Program-made: the position numbers and the translations under genes
From: Pelagerythrobacter marinus
GTDB lineage: Bacteria > Pseudomonadota > Alphaproteobacteria > Sphingomonadales > Sphingomonadaceae
NCBI RefSeq assembly: GCF_009827515.1
Contig: NZ_WTYO01000003.1
Coordinates: forward strand, 429,063-493,062
DNA: 64,000 nt
Direction of reading: 5' to 3'
The notes under the pieces: model-generated
Database searches by the model: none
What the model saw: the letters and a program-made list of their open reading frames with translations, nothing else
What the model was told of the DNA's origin: nothing
Shown: piece by piece, positions 1-10,834 of the stretch
How positions within the stretch are numbered: the stretch's first letter is position 1
Layout of the letters: each line of letters opens with the position of its first letter

Positions 1-2234
1 CCTGGGCCGCCGAAGGGCAGGCGAGCTACGAGATCTTCATCCGCACCCTGCTGTCGGTGACCGACAACCTCGAAGGCGACAAGGTCGTCCACCCGCCGCG
101 GGTGGTGATCCGCGACGGGGAAGATCCCTATTTCGTGGTCGCGGCCGACAAGGGCACGGCGCGCTTTTCCGACGTCGCCAACGCGATCGCCGAGAAACGC
201 GATTTCTGGCTCGGCGATGCCTTCGCCAGCGGCGGGTCCAACGGCTACGATCACAAGGCCATGGGCATTACCGCCCGCGGGGCCTGGGTCTCGGTCCAGC
301 GGCACTTCCTCGAAATGGGGATCGACGTGCAGAGCGAGCCGGTGCGCGTGGCCGGCTGCGGCGACATGTCGGGCGACGTCTTCGGCAACGGCATGCTGCT
401 GTCGAAGGCGATCAAGCTGGTCGCCGCCTTCGACCATCGCCACATCTTCATCGACCCCGATCCCGATCCGGCGAAAAGCTGGCAGGAACGCAAGCGCCTG
501 TTCGACCTCCCGGCCTCGAGCTGGGAAGACTATGACAAGGCGCTGATCTCCAAGGGCGGCGGGGTCTGGTCGCGCACGACCAAGCGGATCCCGATCTCCG
601 CCCCGATGCGCCGCCTGCTGGGGGTCGATGCCAGGGAGCTGGAGCCCGAGGCGCTGATTTCCGCGATCCTGAAGGCGCAAGTGGACCTGATCTGGTTCGG
701 CGGCATCGGCACTTATGTAAAGAGCCGTTCGGAGAACAACGTCCAGGTCGGCGACCCGGCGAACGATGTCCTGCGCGTCGATGCCGCGGACCTGCGGGCG
801 CGGGTGATCGGCGAAGGCGCCAACCTGGGCGTGACCCAAGCCGGGCGGATCGAGTTCGCGCTGCGCGGCGGGCGGATCAACACCGATTTCATCGACAACT
901 CGGCCGGGGTCGACTGTTCGGACAACGAGGTGAACATCAAGATCGCGCTGGCCGGCGCCCGCCGGGCCGGCCGCCTGTCGGAACCGCGGCGCAACAAGCT
1001 GCTGACCGAGATGACCGACGAGGTCGCGGAACTGGTGCTGGAAGACAACCGGCTCCAGGCCCTGGCACTCTCGATCGCCGAGCTGGGCGGCGCGAAGGCG
1101 ACCGCCTCGCAGCTGCGCCTGATCGAGACGCTGGAAGATCGCGGGTACCTCGACCGGCGGACAGAGGGGCTGGCCGACGGCGAAGCCCTGGCGCGCCGGG
1201 CGAGCGACGGCGCGGGCCTGGCCCGGCCCGAGCTGGCGGTGCTCCTGTCTTCCACCAAGCTGGTCCTGCAGGACGCGATCGAGCAGTCGCCCCTGCCCGA
1301 CGAGCCGGCGCTGGAGCCCGACCTGTTCGGGTATTTCCCCGCGCCGATGCGGGCGAAGTTCAAGGCGCAGATCCTCGATCACCGGCTCCGCCGCGAGATC
1401 ATTGCGACCAGCCTTGCGAACCGGATCGTCAACCGCCTCGGCCTCGTCAACCCGTTCGAACTGGCGGAAGAGGAAGGGGTCGAGCTGGCGCAGGTCGCCG
1501 CGGCTTTCGTCGCCGCGGAGAAGCTGTTCGGGATCGAGGCGTTGTGGGACCGGCTCGACCGGGCCGCCATGCCCGAATCGGCGCGGATCATGCTGTTCGA
1601 CCGGGTCGCGACCGCGATGCGCAGCCAGATGGCCGACCTCCTGCGCGCCGGCGTCGGCCGCGCCGGCCCCTCGCGCATCGTCGAGGAACTGTCGCGCGGC
1701 GTGGGCGAACTGGCCTCGGACACCGAGGGGCTGCTTGCGGCCGAATCGCGCCAGCAATCGGCCAAGATGCGCGCCGCCTTTGCCGAGATGGGCGCGCCGG
1801 CCGACATTGCCGCCGATGTCGCCCACCTGTTCGACATGGACGGCGCGGTCGGCCTCGCCCGCCTCGCCCGCGATGCCGAGATCGGGGCGCGGAACCTCAC
1901 TTGCGCCTTCACCGATCTCGGGGCCCGGCTGGGGCTCGACTGGGCGCAGGGAACCGCCGCTCTGATGGACCCGTCCGACGTGTGGGAGCGCCTGCTGGTG
2001 GCCGGGCTTGCCCGCGATTTCCAGCAGATGCGGCTCGATTTCCTGCGGCGGCTCTCGCGGCGCAAGGATGCCAGGTCCGACCCGGCCGGGGCGGTCGCCG
2101 CGTGGGCGGAGGAGAACGAGACCGCGATCCGGCAATTCCGCGCGATGATCGGGCGGGCGCAGGCACATTCGCCGGTGGCCCCCGCGATGCTGGCGCAGAT
2201 CGCCAGCCAGGCGCGCAACCTGCTCGGGCGCTGA
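1..2234 (+). CDS. NAD-specific glutamate dehydrogenase, large bacterial type, C-terminal part (5' end outside window)
   Basis: Oxidative deamination of glutamate to 2-oxoglutarate with NAD in the cytoplasm. The open frame enters from the left edge (codons from base 3) and gives about 743 residues, roughly half of the ~1600-residue large GDH family. Family-typical segments are visible: SGGSNGYDHKAMGIT, GCGDMSGDVFGNGML and HIFIDPDPDP in the catalytic part, then the helical C-terminal domain. The ATG at 57 is internal and not a start. It runs co-directionally into a flavoprotein gene 57 bp further on. Family assignment is secure; the missing N-terminus cannot be judged. Confidence 0.93.
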   Translation, partial: WAAEGQASYEIFIRTLLSVTDNLEGDKVVHPPRVVIRDGEDPYFVVAADKGTARFSDVANAIAEKRDFWLGDAFASGGSNGYDHKAMGITARGAWVSVQRHFLEMGIDVQSEPVRVAGCGDMSGDVFGNGMLLSKAIKLVAAFDHRHIFIDPDPDPAKSWQERKRLFDLPASSWEDYDKALISKGGGVWSRTTKRIPISAPMRRLLGVDARELEPEALISAILKAQVDLIWFGGIGTYVKSRSENNVQVGDPANDVLRVDAADLRARVIGEGANLGVTQAGRIEFALRGGRINTDFIDNSAGVDCSDNEVNIKIALAGARRAGRLSEPRRNKLLTEMTDEVAELVLEDNRLQALALSIAELGGAKATASQLRLIETLEDRGYLDRRTEGLADGEALARRASDGAGLARPELAVLLSSTKLVLQDAIEQSPLPDEPALEPDLFGYFPAPMRAKFKAQILDHRLRREIIATSLANRIVNRLGLVNPFELAEEEGVELAQVAAAFVAAEKLFGIEALWDRLDRAAMPESARIMLFDRVATAMRSQMADLLRAGVGRAGPSRIVEELSRGVGELASDTEGLLAAESRQQSAKMRAAFAEMGAPADIAADVAHLFDMDGAVGLARLARDAEIGARNLTCAFTDLGARLGLDWAQGTAALMDPSDVWERLLVAGLARDFQQMRLDFLRRLSRRKDARSDPAGAVAAWAEENETAIRQFRAMIGRAQAHSPVAPAMLAQIASQARNLLGR

Positions 2235-2291
2235 CGGGCGGGGCCGGCCGGCGGGCTTGACCCGGCGCCGGATTTGTCCAAACCCGGCGGG

Positions 2292-3515
2292 ATGCAGAGC
2301 GCCGATATCGTTATCGTCGGCACGGGGCATGGCGGCGCACAGGCCGCCATCGCCCTGCGCCAGAACGGGTTTGCCGGATCGATCGCGATGATCGGCCGCG
2401 ACCGCGAGCCGCCGTACGAACGGCCGCCGCTGTCGAAGGAATACCTTGCCGGCGAAAAGCCGTTCGAGCGGATCTATATCCGCCCGCCGCAGTTCTGGAC
2501 CGACAAGGACGTGGCCCTGCGGTTGAGGACTTCGGTGGTCGCGATCGACCCGCAGGCCCGCGAAGTCGTCCTGTCCGACGAAAGCCGCATGGCTTACGGC
2601 AAGCTGGTCTGGGCCGCCGGAGGCGATCCGCGTCGGCTGGATCGCCCGGGTGCCGACCTGCCGGGCGTGCACTCGGTTCGCAACCGGGGCGACGTTGACC
2701 GGATGATGGCCGAGCTGGAGGCCGGCGCGCGCCGCGCGGTGGTGATCGGCGGCGGCTATATCGGGCTGGAGGCGGCGGCGGTCCTGCGCAAGGTCGGCTG
2801 CGAGGTCACCTTGCTGGAGGCGCTGCCCCGCGTGCTGGCCCGGGTGGCGGGGGAAGAACTCTCGCGCTTCTACGAGGCCGAGCATCGCCGGCAGGGCGTG
2901 GACGTCCGGCTGGAGGCCGCGGTCGAGCGGATCGTTGGGGAAGACAAGGTCACCGGCGTCGCCCTGAACGGGGGCGAGACCATCCCGGCGGACCTCGTGG
3001 TCGTGGGTATCGGGATCGTCCCTTCGGTCGGCCCGCTGATCGCGGCCGGGGCCGCCGGGGCGAACGGGGTCGACGTGGACGAGTTCTGCCGCACTTCGCT
3101 CGACGACGTCTATGCCATCGGCGATTGCGCGGCCCATGCCAATCCCTATGCCGGCGGCGCGGTGATCCGGCTGGAATCGGTGCAGAACGCGAACGACATG
3201 GCCAATGTCGCGGCCCGGTCCATCTGCGGCGAGGCGCGCCCCTACAACGCCGTGCCCTGGTTCTGGTCGAACCAGTACGACCTGCGCCTGCAGACCGTGG
3301 GCCTCTCGCTCGACCACGACGAGACGGTGCTGCGCGGCGACCCCGATGCGCGCAAGTTCTCGGTCGTCTACCTCAGCGAAGGGCGGGTGATCGCGCTCGA
3401 TTGCGTCAATGCGACCAAGGACTATGCCCAGGGGCGCAAGCTGGTGGAGGCTGGTGCGCGCCCGGACCGCGAGGCGCTCGCCGACCCGGAGATATCGCTC
3501 AAGGCGCTGGTCTGA
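2292..3515 (+). CDS. NAD(P)/FAD-dependent ferredoxin/rubredoxin reductase
   Basis: Flavoprotein of about 407 residues that passes electrons from NAD(P)H to a small iron-sulfur partner. An N-terminal FAD-binding Rossmann motif is seen ([13 protein letters not shown]), a second NAD-binding motif in mid protein ([14 protein letters not shown]), and the late FAD motif VYAIGDCA followed by the small reductase C-terminal domain ([13 protein letters not shown]). Length fits the family (~400-410). I chose ATG 2292; a TTG at 2274 would add six residues. No ferredoxin partner is adjacent, so the physiological partner is unknown. The 3' end overlaps the convergent queG end by 17 bp. Confidence 0.85.
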   Translation: MQSADIVIVGTGHGGAQAAIALRQNGFAGSIAMIGRDREPPYERPPLSKEYLAGEKPFERIYIRPPQFWTDKDVALRLRTSVVAIDPQAREVVLSDESRMAYGKLVWAAGGDPRRLDRPGADLPGVHSVRNRGDVDRMMAELEAGARRAVVIGGGYIGLEAAAVLRKVGCEVTLLEALPRVLARVAGEELSRFYEAEHRRQGVDVRLEAAVERIVGEDKVTGVALNGGETIPADLVVVGIGIVPSVGPLIAAGAAGANGVDVDEFCRTSLDDVYAIGDCAAHANPYAGGAVIRLESVQNANDMANVAARSICGEARPYNAVPWFWSNQYDLRLQTVGLSLDHDETVLRGDPDARKFSVVYLSEGRVIALDCVNATKDYAQGRKLVEAGARPDREALADPEISLKALV

Positions 3516-4560
3516 GCTCGCCCAGGGCCCACCGGGCCGCTTCGGCCACGACCGGGTCGGGATCGTCCAGCAGCGCGCGTACCGGCCCTTCGAGCGCGCG
3601 GTTGCCGCTGTTGCCCGCCGCGATCAGGCAATTGCGCACGAAACGGTCGCGTCCGATCCGCTTGATCGGGGAGCCGGAAAAGAGCCGTCGGAAGCCGGGA
3701 TCGTCGAGCGCGAGCAGTTCGGCGAGGCGCGGCGCGACGAGTTCGGCGCGCGGGAGGAAGGCCCGGTTGCGCGCGGCGGTGGCGGCGAACTTGTTCCACG
3801 GGCACACCGCCAGGCAATCGTCGCAGCCGTAGATCCGGTTGCCGATCGCCTTGCGGAACGCGTGCGGGATCGGGCCCTTGTGCTCGATCGTGAGGTAGGA
3901 AATGCACTTGCGCGCATCGAGGCGATAGGGCGCGGGGAAGGCGTCGGTGGGGCAGGCGTCCTGGCAGGCGCGGCACGATCCGCAATTGTCGCGATGGGGC
4001 GCCGCCGGCTCCAGCTCCAGCGTGGTGTAGATCGCGGCCAGGAACAGCCACGATCCATGCTCGCGGCTGACCAGGTTGGTGTGCTTGCCCTGCCAGCCGA
4101 TCCCCGCCGCCTCGCCCAGCGGTTTTTCCATCACCGGCGCGGTATCGACGAAGACCTTCAGCTCGGTGCCCGGCGCGCGTTCGACCAGCCAGCGCGCCAG
4201 CGCCTTCGCCGCCTTCTTCACCGTGTCGTGGTAATCGCGCCCCTGGGCATAGACCGAGATGCGAGCGCGTTCCCGGTCGCCCTCCAGCGCCAGCGGGTCG
4301 TGCGCGGGGGCATAGCTCATGCCCAGGGCGATGACGCTCTTCGCCTCGGGCCACATCGCCTGCGGGCCCTGGCGCACGTCGGCCCGGTCCTCCATCCATT
4401 CCATCGTCGCGTGGTGGCCGGCCGCGATCCATTCGCGCAGCCGCCGCGCCCGCTCCGGGTCGTCCGCCGCCGGGGCGATGCCCACCGCGACGAAGCCCAG
4501 CCGCGCCGCCTCGGCAAGCAGCTCGTCGCGCAGCGTGGCATCTTCTCTGTCGCCGGACAT
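3499..4560 (-). CDS. queG: Epoxyqueuosine reductase QueG
   Basis: Last step of queuosine biosynthesis: cobalamin-dependent reduction of epoxyqueuosine to queuosine in tRNA. About 353 residues. The two [4Fe-4S] cysteine sets of the family are plain: [12 protein letters not shown] and the later [10 protein letters not shown]. The N-terminal region carries the conserved ATMEWMEDR and VIALGMSY segments. ATG 4560 is preferred over 4584 because it begins the conserved region more closely. Divergent from the ABC transporter genes, with 48 bp between starts, so both promoters must lie close together. Confidence 0.95.
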   Translation of the reverse strand: MSGDREDATLRDELLAEAARLGFVAVGIAPAADDPERARRLREWIAAGHHATMEWMEDRADVRQGPQAMWPEAKSVIALGMSYAPAHDPLALEGDRERARISVYAQGRDYHDTVKKAAKALARWLVERAPGTELKVFVDTAPVMEKPLGEAAGIGWQGKHTNLVSREHGSWLFLAAIYTTLELEPAAPHRDNCGSCRACQDACPTDAFPAPYRLDARKCISYLTIEHKGPIPHAFRKAIGNRIYGCDDCLAVCPWNKFAATAARNRAFLPRAELVAPRLAELLALDDPGFRRLFSGSPIKRIGRDRFVRNCLIAAGNSGNRALEGPVRALLDDPDPVVAEAARWALGELRPAP

Positions 4561-4608
4561 GCGAACGGGGGTTGCTCCCTGCAAGGCGCGGAGGCTACCG
4601 CGCGAAAC

Positions 4609-5601
4609 ATGGAAACCGCGCTAAGCGATCCGCCCCGCGCGGGCAACGATACCGCACCATCGCACCCGCTGGCGATCGAGGCGCGCGGGCTGGTCAAGCG
4701 CTTCGGCGCGACGACGGCGGTGGACGGCGTGGACCTGGCCGTGCCCGAAGGCGCGATCTACGGCGTGCTTGGCCCCAACGGCGCAGGCAAGACGACGACG
4801 CTGCGGATGCTGCTGGGGATCATCGATCCCGACCGGGGCGTGCGGCGCCTGTTCGGGCACGACGATCCGCACGATATCGCCGGTCTGATCGGCTACCTGC
4901 CCGAAGAACGCGGGCTCTACCCGGCGATGAAGGCCTGCGACGCGATCGCCTTCATGGGCGCCTTGCGCGGCATGGCGCTGGCCGACGCGCGCGAGCGCGG
5001 GCGCGCCTTGCTGGAGGAACACGGCCTGGGCCACGCGGCGGACAAACAGATCCGCCAGCTTTCGAAGGGCATGGCCCAGACGGTGCAATTGCTCGGCACC
5101 CTGGTCCACGACCCGCGCCTCGTCATCCTCGACGAGCCGTTTTCGGGCCTCGACGCGATCAACCAGGGCAAGCTGGAAGTGCTGATCCGCGGCCTCGCGG
5201 CGCGCGGGACGACGGTGATCTTCTCGACCCACGTGATCGCCCATGCGGAGCGGTTGTGCGAAGGCGTCGCCATCATCGCCGGGGGCAAGGTGCCCTATGC
5301 CGGATCGGTCGATGCCGCGCGCGACCGCATCCCGGCGCAGGTCCGGCTGGAGACGCGCGCGCGCGAGGGGCGCTGGCGCGACGCCCTGCCGGGCGATGCC
5401 AGGCGCGAAGGCGATTTCTGGTATTTCTCGCTCCCCGCGACGGGGATCGAGCCCCTGCTGCGCGCGCTGATCGAGGGGGAGGCGGGCATTCTCTCGCTTT
5501 CGATCGAGCGGGCGGGACTGCACGATGCCTTCGTCCATATCGCGGGCGAGGCGGCGGCCCGCGCGCTGGAGGAAGACAGCACGGCGGAGGCCGGCCGATG
5601 A
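4609..5601 (+). CDS. ABC transporter ATP-binding protein (NatA-like)
   Basis: Cytoplasmic ATPase of an ABC-2 type exporter, about 330 residues. Walker [11 protein letters not shown], signature QLSKGMAQ (a variant of LSGGQ), Walker B LVILDEP and switch histidine STHV are visible in order, then a C-terminal domain typical of NatA-like proteins (DUF4162-like region before the end). The downstream permease starts within its stop codon (ATGA), so the two are translated together. Substrate unknown; the family includes sodium and drug exporters. Confidence 0.9.
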   Translation: METALSDPPRAGNDTAPSHPLAIEARGLVKRFGATTAVDGVDLAVPEGAIYGVLGPNGAGKTTTLRMLLGIIDPDRGVRRLFGHDDPHDIAGLIGYLPEERGLYPAMKACDAIAFMGALRGMALADARERGRALLEEHGLGHAADKQIRQLSKGMAQTVQLLGTLVHDPRLVILDEPFSGLDAINQGKLEVLIRGLAARGTTVIFSTHVIAHAERLCEGVAIIAGGKVPYAGSVDAARDRIPAQVRLETRAREGRWRDALPGDARREGDFWYFSLPATGIEPLLRALIEGEAGILSLSIERAGLHDAFVHIAGEAAARALEEDSTAEAGR

Positions 5602-6827
5602 GCGACGCTTCCCCCGCCGGCGCAAGGGCGCGCCTGCCGCTGTGGCGCGCGGCCTGGGTGATCGCGCGGCGCGATTTCACCGCGATCCTGCTGTCGAAGG
5701 CGTTCCTGTTCTTCCTCGTCGGGCCCCTGTTCTTCATCGGCATCAGCGGCGCTGCGGGCGCGCTCAGCGCGCAGGCCGTGGGCAGCGTGGACAGCCCGCG
5801 CCTGGCGGTCGCCCTCCCGCCGGCGGAAGGGCGCGCCTTCGCCGCGGCCCATGCCGGGCTGGACGCGCTGCTGAACCTGCCCGAGATCGAGGTGGTGGAG
5901 GCTGGCGAGGCGAACGACGCCGCGCGGCTCCTCGCCGATGACGCGCGCAATTTCGGCGCCGTGCTGGGCGGCACGCTGGCCGCGCCGAGGCTGACCGGCA
6001 CGGCCGAACGGATCGAGAGCTGGAGCGGGCGCGTGGCCCTGCTCGCGGCAGAGGCGCAGGGCGGGGCGGCGGCAGGCTATCCCGCGGTCGCGCTCGAGCC
6101 GACAGCGGCCACGGTCGCCAGCAAGCGCAGCGCCAATGCCGCGACAGCGACCGCCGGCCTGATCCTGCTGTTCCTGCTCACGATGCTGCTGGCGGGCATG
6201 GTCATGTCGAACCTGGTGGAGGAAAAGGGCAACAAGATCATCGAGATCCTGGCGGCGGCCATCCCGATGGACGCGGTCTTCTTCGGCAAGCTCTTCGCCA
6301 TGCTGGCGGTCAGCTTCGTCGGGATCGCGATCTGGGGCAGCGCCGCCGGGGCGATCGTCGTCGCGACCGGGGTTCTGGACGATTTCTCCCCGCCCGCCGT
6401 GGGCTGGCCCGCCTTCGCCGCGCTGTTCCTCGCTTATTTCGCGATGGCCTACCTGCTGATCGGGTCGATCTTCCTCACGATCGGATCGATGGCGCCGACC
6501 GTGCGCGACGTGCAGACGATGTCGATGCCGGCGACGATCCTGCAACTCCTCGTGTTCTTCCTCGCCAGCTTCGCGATGACCGACATCGGGTCGCCGGTGG
6601 AACTGGCGGCGGTGGCCTTCCCGCTCAGTTCGCCTTACGCGATGGTGGCGCGGGCGGCGCAGGAGCCGGCGCTCTGGCCGCATCTCGTCGCGCTTGCCTG
6701 GCAGGTCCTGTCGGTCGTGGTCTTCGTCCGCTTCGGCGCGCGCCTGTTCCGCCGGCGGGTGATGAAATCGGGCCCCGCACCGGCGAAGCCGGGCCGCGGC
6801 TGGCGGGCGCTCTTCGCGCGGCGATAG
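5598..6827 (+). CDS. ABC-2 type permease (NatB-like)
   Basis: Inner-membrane partner of the preceding ATPase, about 409 residues. One hydrophobic segment near residues 30-55, a large extracytoplasmic domain to about residue 180, then about five membrane segments in the C-terminal half. The conserved NLVEEKGNKIIEIL segment of the NatB/ABC-2 family follows the first helix of the second cluster. Starts by a 4-bp overlap with the ATPase gene. The substrate is not shown by the sequence. Confidence 0.88.
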   Translation: MSDASPAGARARLPLWRAAWVIARRDFTAILLSKAFLFFLVGPLFFIGISGAAGALSAQAVGSVDSPRLAVALPPAEGRAFAAAHAGLDALLNLPEIEVVEAGEANDAARLLADDARNFGAVLGGTLAAPRLTGTAERIESWSGRVALLAAEAQGGAAAGYPAVALEPTAATVASKRSANAATATAGLILLFLLTMLLAGMVMSNLVEEKGNKIIEILAAAIPMDAVFFGKLFAMLAVSFVGIAIWGSAAGAIVVATGVLDDFSPPAVGWPAFAALFLAYFAMAYLLIGSIFLTIGSMAPTVRDVQTMSMPATILQLLVFFLASFAMTDIGSPVELAAVAFPLSSPYAMVARAAQEPALWPHLVALAWQVLSVVVFVRFGARLFRRRVMKSGPAPAKPGRGWRALFARR

Positions 6828-6834
6828 GGCCGCG

Positions 6835-7560
6835 TCAGGGGCGCACGAAGCGGTCGGACAGCCCGCGATCGGTGCCGCAGAGGCGATCCCAGAAGCGGAA
6901 ATAGAGCCCGTAGTTGCAGCGATAGTGGTCGTGGTGGCGCTGGTGGTGGCTCGCGGTGATCAGCCATCCGCCGATCCGCGACCGGACGAGCGCGCGGGGA
7001 AAGATCTCCCATCCCATGTGGTTGGTCACCCCCATGACGGTCATGATCGCGAGGACGAGCGCGAGCACGCCGACGTGGATCGGGATGAGGAAGACCAGCG
7101 CCGGGATCACCACCGCGCCGGTAATCGCCTCCAGCGGGTGGAAGCTCATCGCCGCCCAGGCGGTCGGCGGGCGGCTGGCGTGGTGGACCGCGTGGGCGAG
7201 GCGGAACGGGCGCGGCCGGTGCATCCAGCGGTGCGTCCAGTAGAACCAGGTATCGTGCGCGAAGAGATAGGCGAAGAGCGAGAGGGGCATGGCCCACAGG
7301 GGGTAGGCCTGCGGATCGCTGTAGATCAGCGTCCAGCCGCGCTCGTGCCAGCCCCAGGCGACGATACCGGCGGGCACGCCGTAGATCGCGGCCGAGAGCA
7401 GCGACCAGCCGATCTCGCGCCGGATCTGCGGGGCGAGGCCGGCGTAGAGCCCGGGCCGGACGCGCTCGGTGGCCCAGGCGAACAGCCCGCTGGCGGCGAG
7501 ATAGCGCAGCGCGACGATGGCGGTCATCGCCAGCGCGGACAGGATGATGGCCACGACCAT
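6835..7560 (-). CDS. Sterol desaturase / fatty acid hydroxylase family membrane protein
   Basis: Membrane di-iron hydroxylase of about 241 residues. The histidine clusters that bind the two irons are visible: HDTWFYWTHRWMH, HAVHH and HHQRHH, set between about four hydrophobic segments. The length and clusters fit the fatty acid hydroxylase superfamily, which also contains carotenoid hydroxylases; no other pigment gene is nearby, so the substrate is open. Convergent with the ABC permease gene, 7 bp between ends. Confidence 0.85.
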   Translation of the reverse strand: MVVAIILSALAMTAIVALRYLAASGLFAWATERVRPGLYAGLAPQIRREIGWSLLSAAIYGVPAGIVAWGWHERGWTLIYSDPQAYPLWAMPLSLFAYLFAHDTWFYWTHRWMHRPRPFRLAHAVHHASRPPTAWAAMSFHPLEAITGAVVIPALVFLIPIHVGVLALVLAIMTVMGVTNHMGWEIFPRALVRSRIGGWLITASHHQRHHDHYRCNYGLYFRFWDRLCGTDRGLSDRFVRP

Positions 7561-7627
7561 GACGGCGGCCAGTATGCCCGAACCCGGCCCGCCGGGCGAC
7601 AGTCTTTCGCACCGGCCGCCGGCGGTG

Positions 7628-8155
7628 TCAGGCGGCTTCGCGCTCGATGTACTCGGGATAGAAGGCCGGCGCGCGGTCGGACCAGCCCGGTGCCGTTGCC
7701 GCCGCCTCGCTGAGCGACTGGAGCAGGAGCTTGCGCCGGTGGGGGCGGATCTGCGGCAGCGCGCTGGCGGCGCAGAATGCGCTCGGCAGCCAGGGGCGCA
7801 CGGCGGCGCCCAGCAGGCGTTCGTAGAGGAACCGGAAGGCCGAGAAGCACTCGATCCGTTCCTGCGCCAGGTCGAAGGCGGCCACGCGGGTCAGCTTGCC
7901 GATGAAGCTTTCGGCAATGTCTGGCCGGCTTTCGGCCGGCACGGTTTCGCGCAGGACCTTCAGTTCCTGGTAGGCGACGTACTGGCTGCGGATCGCCGCG
8001 CTTTCCCCGGCGTCGCGGGCCCAGCGCTTGAAGGCGTCCTGGCGGCCCAGCCCGATGTCGAGGCTGCGGCGGATATAACGCTGTTCGGCAGGGGTGAAGC
8101 TCGCGAATTCGCGCATTTCGGCGATGGTGAGCGATGCTGTGGCGGCCTTGGGCAT
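7628..8155 (-). CDS. Conserved hypothetical protein, about 175 residues
   Basis: I do not recognise a domain. The product is soluble, helical and slightly basic, with an N-terminal stretch (TIAEMREFASFTPAEQRYI) that could form a helical DNA- or protein-binding unit followed by a longer helical part. There is no signal peptide or membrane segment. ATG 8155 (MPKAAT) is chosen over 8185 because the conserved-looking region starts just after it. It lies downstream of thiSG on the opposite side of a short spacer and is probably its own transcription unit. Confidence 0.6.
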   Translation of the reverse strand: MPKAATASLTIAEMREFASFTPAEQRYIRRSLDIGLGRQDAFKRWARDAGESAAIRSQYVAYQELKVLRETVPAESRPDIAESFIGKLTRVAAFDLAQERIECFSAFRFLYERLLGAAVRPWLPSAFCAASALPQIRPHRRKLLLQSLSEAAATAPGWSDRAPAFYPEYIEREAA

Positions 8156-8240
8156 GGTGGCGGTTCCCTGTTGCAGGGCCACCATCGCCCGACTTGGTTA
8201 ATTTGGCGTTAGCCCGCGCCTGCGCGCGGCTCCGCAAGCG

Positions 8241-9224
8241 CTAGATCAGCCCGGCCAGCGGGCTGGACGGGTCGGCATACTTGCGCGTCGCCATCCGCCC
8301 GGCGCGATAGGCCTCGCGCCCGGCCTCCACCGACAGCTTCATCGCGCGGGCCATGCGCACCGGGTCCTTCGCCTCGGCGATCGCGGTGTTCATCAGCACG
8401 CCGTCGCAACCCAGTTCCATCGCCACCGCGGCATCGCTGGCGGTGCCGACCCCGGCATCGACCAGGACCGGGACGCTGGCCCCTTCCACGATCAGGCGGA
8501 TGGTGACGCGGTTCTGAATCCCCAGCCCGGACCCGATCGGCGCGCCCAGCGGCATGACCGCCACCGCGCCGGCCTCTTCCAGCTGCTTGGCGGCAATCGG
8601 GTCGTCGACGCAGTAGACCATCGGCAGGAACCCTTCCTTCGCCAGCGTCTCGGTCGCCTTCAGCGTTTCGCGCATGTCGGGATAGAGCGTGCGCGCTTCG
8701 CCCAGCACTTCCAGCTTCACCAGGTCCCAGCCGCCCGCTTCGCGCGCCAGGCGCAGGGTGCGGATCGCGTCTTCGGCGGTGAAGCACCCGGCGGTGTTGG
8801 GCAGGTAGGTGACCTTCTTCGGATCGATGAAGTCGGTCAGCATCGGCGCCTTCGGATCGCTGACGTTGACGCGGCGCACCGCGACGGTGACGATGTCGGC
8901 GCCCGACGCCTCCACCGCGGCGGCGTTCTGGGCGAAATCCTTGTACTTGCCGGTGCCCACGATCAGGCGCGAACGGAACGTGCGGCCGGCGACGGTCCAG
9001 CTGTCGTCGTCGCCGCTGCCGCCGCCCACGAAGTGGACGATTTCCAGCTTGTCGCCCTCGGCCAGCGGGGCCTCGCCCAGCGTGGAGCGCGGCACGATCT
9101 CGCCGTTGCGCTCGACCGCGACTTTCTCGGGCGCGAGATCGAGCTCGCGCACGAGGGCGGCGATCGTGTTGGCATGGGTGCGGCGGGTTTCGCCGTTGAC
9201 GGTGAGGGTGAGCGGGGCAGACAT
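8241..9224 (-). CDS. thiG: ThiS-ThiG fusion: sulfur carrier plus thiazole synthase
   Basis: Makes the thiazole phosphate of thiamine. Residues 1-65 form the ubiquitin-fold carrier ThiS, ending [10 protein letters not shown] where free ThiS would stop at the Gly-Gly tail. Residues ~73-327 are ThiG ([11 protein letters not shown], active region VTVAVRR, phosphate loop [14 protein letters not shown]). Because the carrier tail is followed directly by ThiG, thiocarboxylation at a free C-terminus is impossible unless the protein is cleaved or works in another way. Such ThiS-ThiG fusions are known in alphaproteobacteria. ATG 9224 gives 327 residues. Confidence 0.92.
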   Translation of the reverse strand: MSAPLTLTVNGETRRTHANTIAALVRELDLAPEKVAVERNGEIVPRSTLGEAPLAEGDKLEIVHFVGGGSGDDDSWTVAGRTFRSRLIVGTGKYKDFAQNAAAVEASGADIVTVAVRRVNVSDPKAPMLTDFIDPKKVTYLPNTAGCFTAEDAIRTLRLAREAGGWDLVKLEVLGEARTLYPDMRETLKATETLAKEGFLPMVYCVDDPIAAKQLEEAGAVAVMPLGAPIGSGLGIQNRVTIRLIVEGASVPVLVDAGVGTASDAAVAMELGCDGVLMNTAIAEAKDPVRMARAMKLSVEAGREAYRAGRMATRKYADPSSPLAGLI

Positions 9225-9241
9225 GCCCGGCGAGATAGCGT

Positions 9242-9613
9242 TCAATCCGCGCGGCGCAAGTTCAGCAGGTGCCCGATCGACACCAGCACCACGCCGATCA
9301 CGGTCAGGATCACCTCGCCCGCCCCGTGCGGCATGGCCAGCGCGCCGCCCATGAACGTCAGGCCCGTCATCGCGGTGACGAAGGGCACGCGCCGCCGGTG
9401 CGTCAGCGCGCCCCAGCCGATCGCGATCGCGGCGATCACCAGGGCCACGGCCAGCCCGACCCTGTGGAAGGCGGGCGACAGCAGGAACTCGGCCCCGATG
9501 CCGAGCGCGGAAACGACCACGATCGAGGCGATGCAGTGCACGATGCACAGGCCCGACAGCATGATGCCGGCGCGGTCCAGCCGTCCGCGAATCGAGGAAT
9601 GAGGCGCATCCAT
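9242..9613 (-). CDS. MerC-domain membrane protein
   Basis: Small inner-membrane protein of about 123 residues with four predicted membrane segments. The first carries the paired cysteines GLCIVHC that define the MerC family, classically for mercuric ion uptake. There is no merA, merR or merP nearby, so this is more likely a housekeeping metal or redox membrane protein than part of a resistance operon. ATG 9613 (MDAPHSS) is preferred to 9652. It ends 17 bp before the ThiS-ThiG start on the same strand. Confidence 0.8.
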   Translation of the reverse strand: MDAPHSSIRGRLDRAGIMLSGLCIVHCIASIVVVSALGIGAEFLLSPAFHRVGLAVALVIAAIAIGWGALTHRRRVPFVTAMTGLTFMGGALAMPHGAGEVILTVIGVVLVSIGHLLNLRRAD

Positions 9614-9772
9614 GGAAGCCCGCCATGTATGAGACGGTGTAACATGATGCAAGGGCTAATTGCCCCGCGCGCTGCGGGCTGGTTGCCGCCACCGGGGCGG
9701 AGGGCGCAGGGGCGCAGGGGCGGCGATGGAAAGTCTTGAGATTCGGCCCCCGTCGTCGCATCAGGCGTGCCC

Positions 9773-10834
9773 ATGGCCACGCCCGCTTCTTCCCCGCCCG
9801 CCGCATCGGCGACCCTTCCCGCTTCGGCCCGACCGGCCGCGCTGGCCCGCTGGCTCTGGGTCGTTGCCTGGCTGATCGTCGCGATCGTGATTGTCGGGGG
9901 GATCACGCGGCTGACCGAATCCGGCCTCTCGATCACCGAGTGGAAGCCGGTCACCGGGGCCATCCCCCCGCTCAACGAGGCACAGTGGCAGGCGGAGTTT
10001 CAGGCCTATCAGCAGATCGGCGAGTACAAGCACGTCACCGGGCCGGCCGGGATGACGCTGGCCGATTACAAGTTCATCTATTTCTGGGAATGGGCGCACC
10101 GGCTGATCGGGCGGCTCATCGGCCTCGCCTTCGCGCTGCCGCTGGCCTGGTTCTGGATCAGGGGCGCGATCCCCGCCGGGTTCAAGCCGCGGCTGGTCGG
10201 CCTGCTCGCGCTGGGCGGACTGCAGGGCGCGTTCGGGTGGTTCATGGTGCGCTCGGGCCTGTCGGGGGAGATGACCGACGTCAGCCATTTCTGGCTCTCG
10301 ATCCATCTCCTCACCGCGCTCTTCACGCTGGCCGCCGTGGTCTGGACCGCGCTCGATCTGCGGCGGCTCGCCCGCGTTCCCGGGGCGCGCCCGGCCCGCC
10401 TGGGCGGCGCGAGCGCGGCGATCGCGCTGGTCGTGTTCGTCCAGCTCCTGCTCGGCGCCTGGGTCGCCGGGCTCAACGCCGGCCACGCGTCGGACACCTG
10501 GCCGCTGATGCAGGGGCGCCTGGTGCCCGAATTCGACCTGTCGCGCGGGCTGGGCTGGGCGCTGACGCACGATCCCTTCCTGATCCACTTCCTCCACCGC
10601 TGGTGGGCCTGGGCGGCGGTGGCGGCGCTGGTCGTGCTCGCGCGCAAGGTCCGCCCGTTCGATCGGCGCGCGTCGATCGCGATCCACGCCGCCTTCGGCC
10701 TCCAGATCGTCCTCGGCATCGCGACCGTGTGGACCGGGGTGTCGCTGTGGGTGGCGACCGCGCACCAGGCGGTCGGCGCGCTGCTGGTCATGGCGGCGGC
10801 CTGGGGCATGCATGTCCTGGGGAGGCGGCCTTGA
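9773..10834 (+). CDS. ctaA: Heme A synthase CtaA
   Basis: Oxidises the C8 methyl of heme O to give heme A for cytochrome oxidase. About 353 residues with eight membrane segments. Family motifs visible: [13 protein letters not shown], the heme-ligand region [11 protein letters not shown], and later FLHRWWAW and [10 protein letters not shown] with the remaining histidines. Typical alphaproteobacterial length. GTG 9767 is an alternative start two codons upstream. The next gene (cutA-like) begins inside its stop codon. Confidence 0.95.
   Translation: MATPASSPPAASATLPASARPAALARWLWVVAWLIVAIVIVGGITRLTESGLSITEWKPVTGAIPPLNEAQWQAEFQAYQQIGEYKHVTGPAGMTLADYKFIYFWEWAHRLIGRLIGLAFALPLAWFWIRGAIPAGFKPRLVGLLALGGLQGAFGWFMVRSGLSGEMTDVSHFWLSIHLLTALFTLAAVVWTALDLRRLARVPGARPARLGGASAAIALVVFVQLLLGAWVAGLNAGHASDTWPLMQGRLVPEFDLSRGLGWALTHDPFLIHFLHRWWAWAAVAALVVLARKVRPFDRRASIAIHAAFGLQIVLGIATVWTGVSLWVATAHQAVGALLVMAAAWGMHVLGRRP

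Noticed and set aside
3409..4608. Long plus-strand frame antisense to queG leading into the ABC ATPase
   Set aside because: It is open only because of high GC; queG on the other strand has full motifs, and the ATPase family begins after 4609.
9242..9613. Mercury resistance locus
   Set aside because: Only a MerC-domain protein is present; merR, merT, merP and merA are absent.
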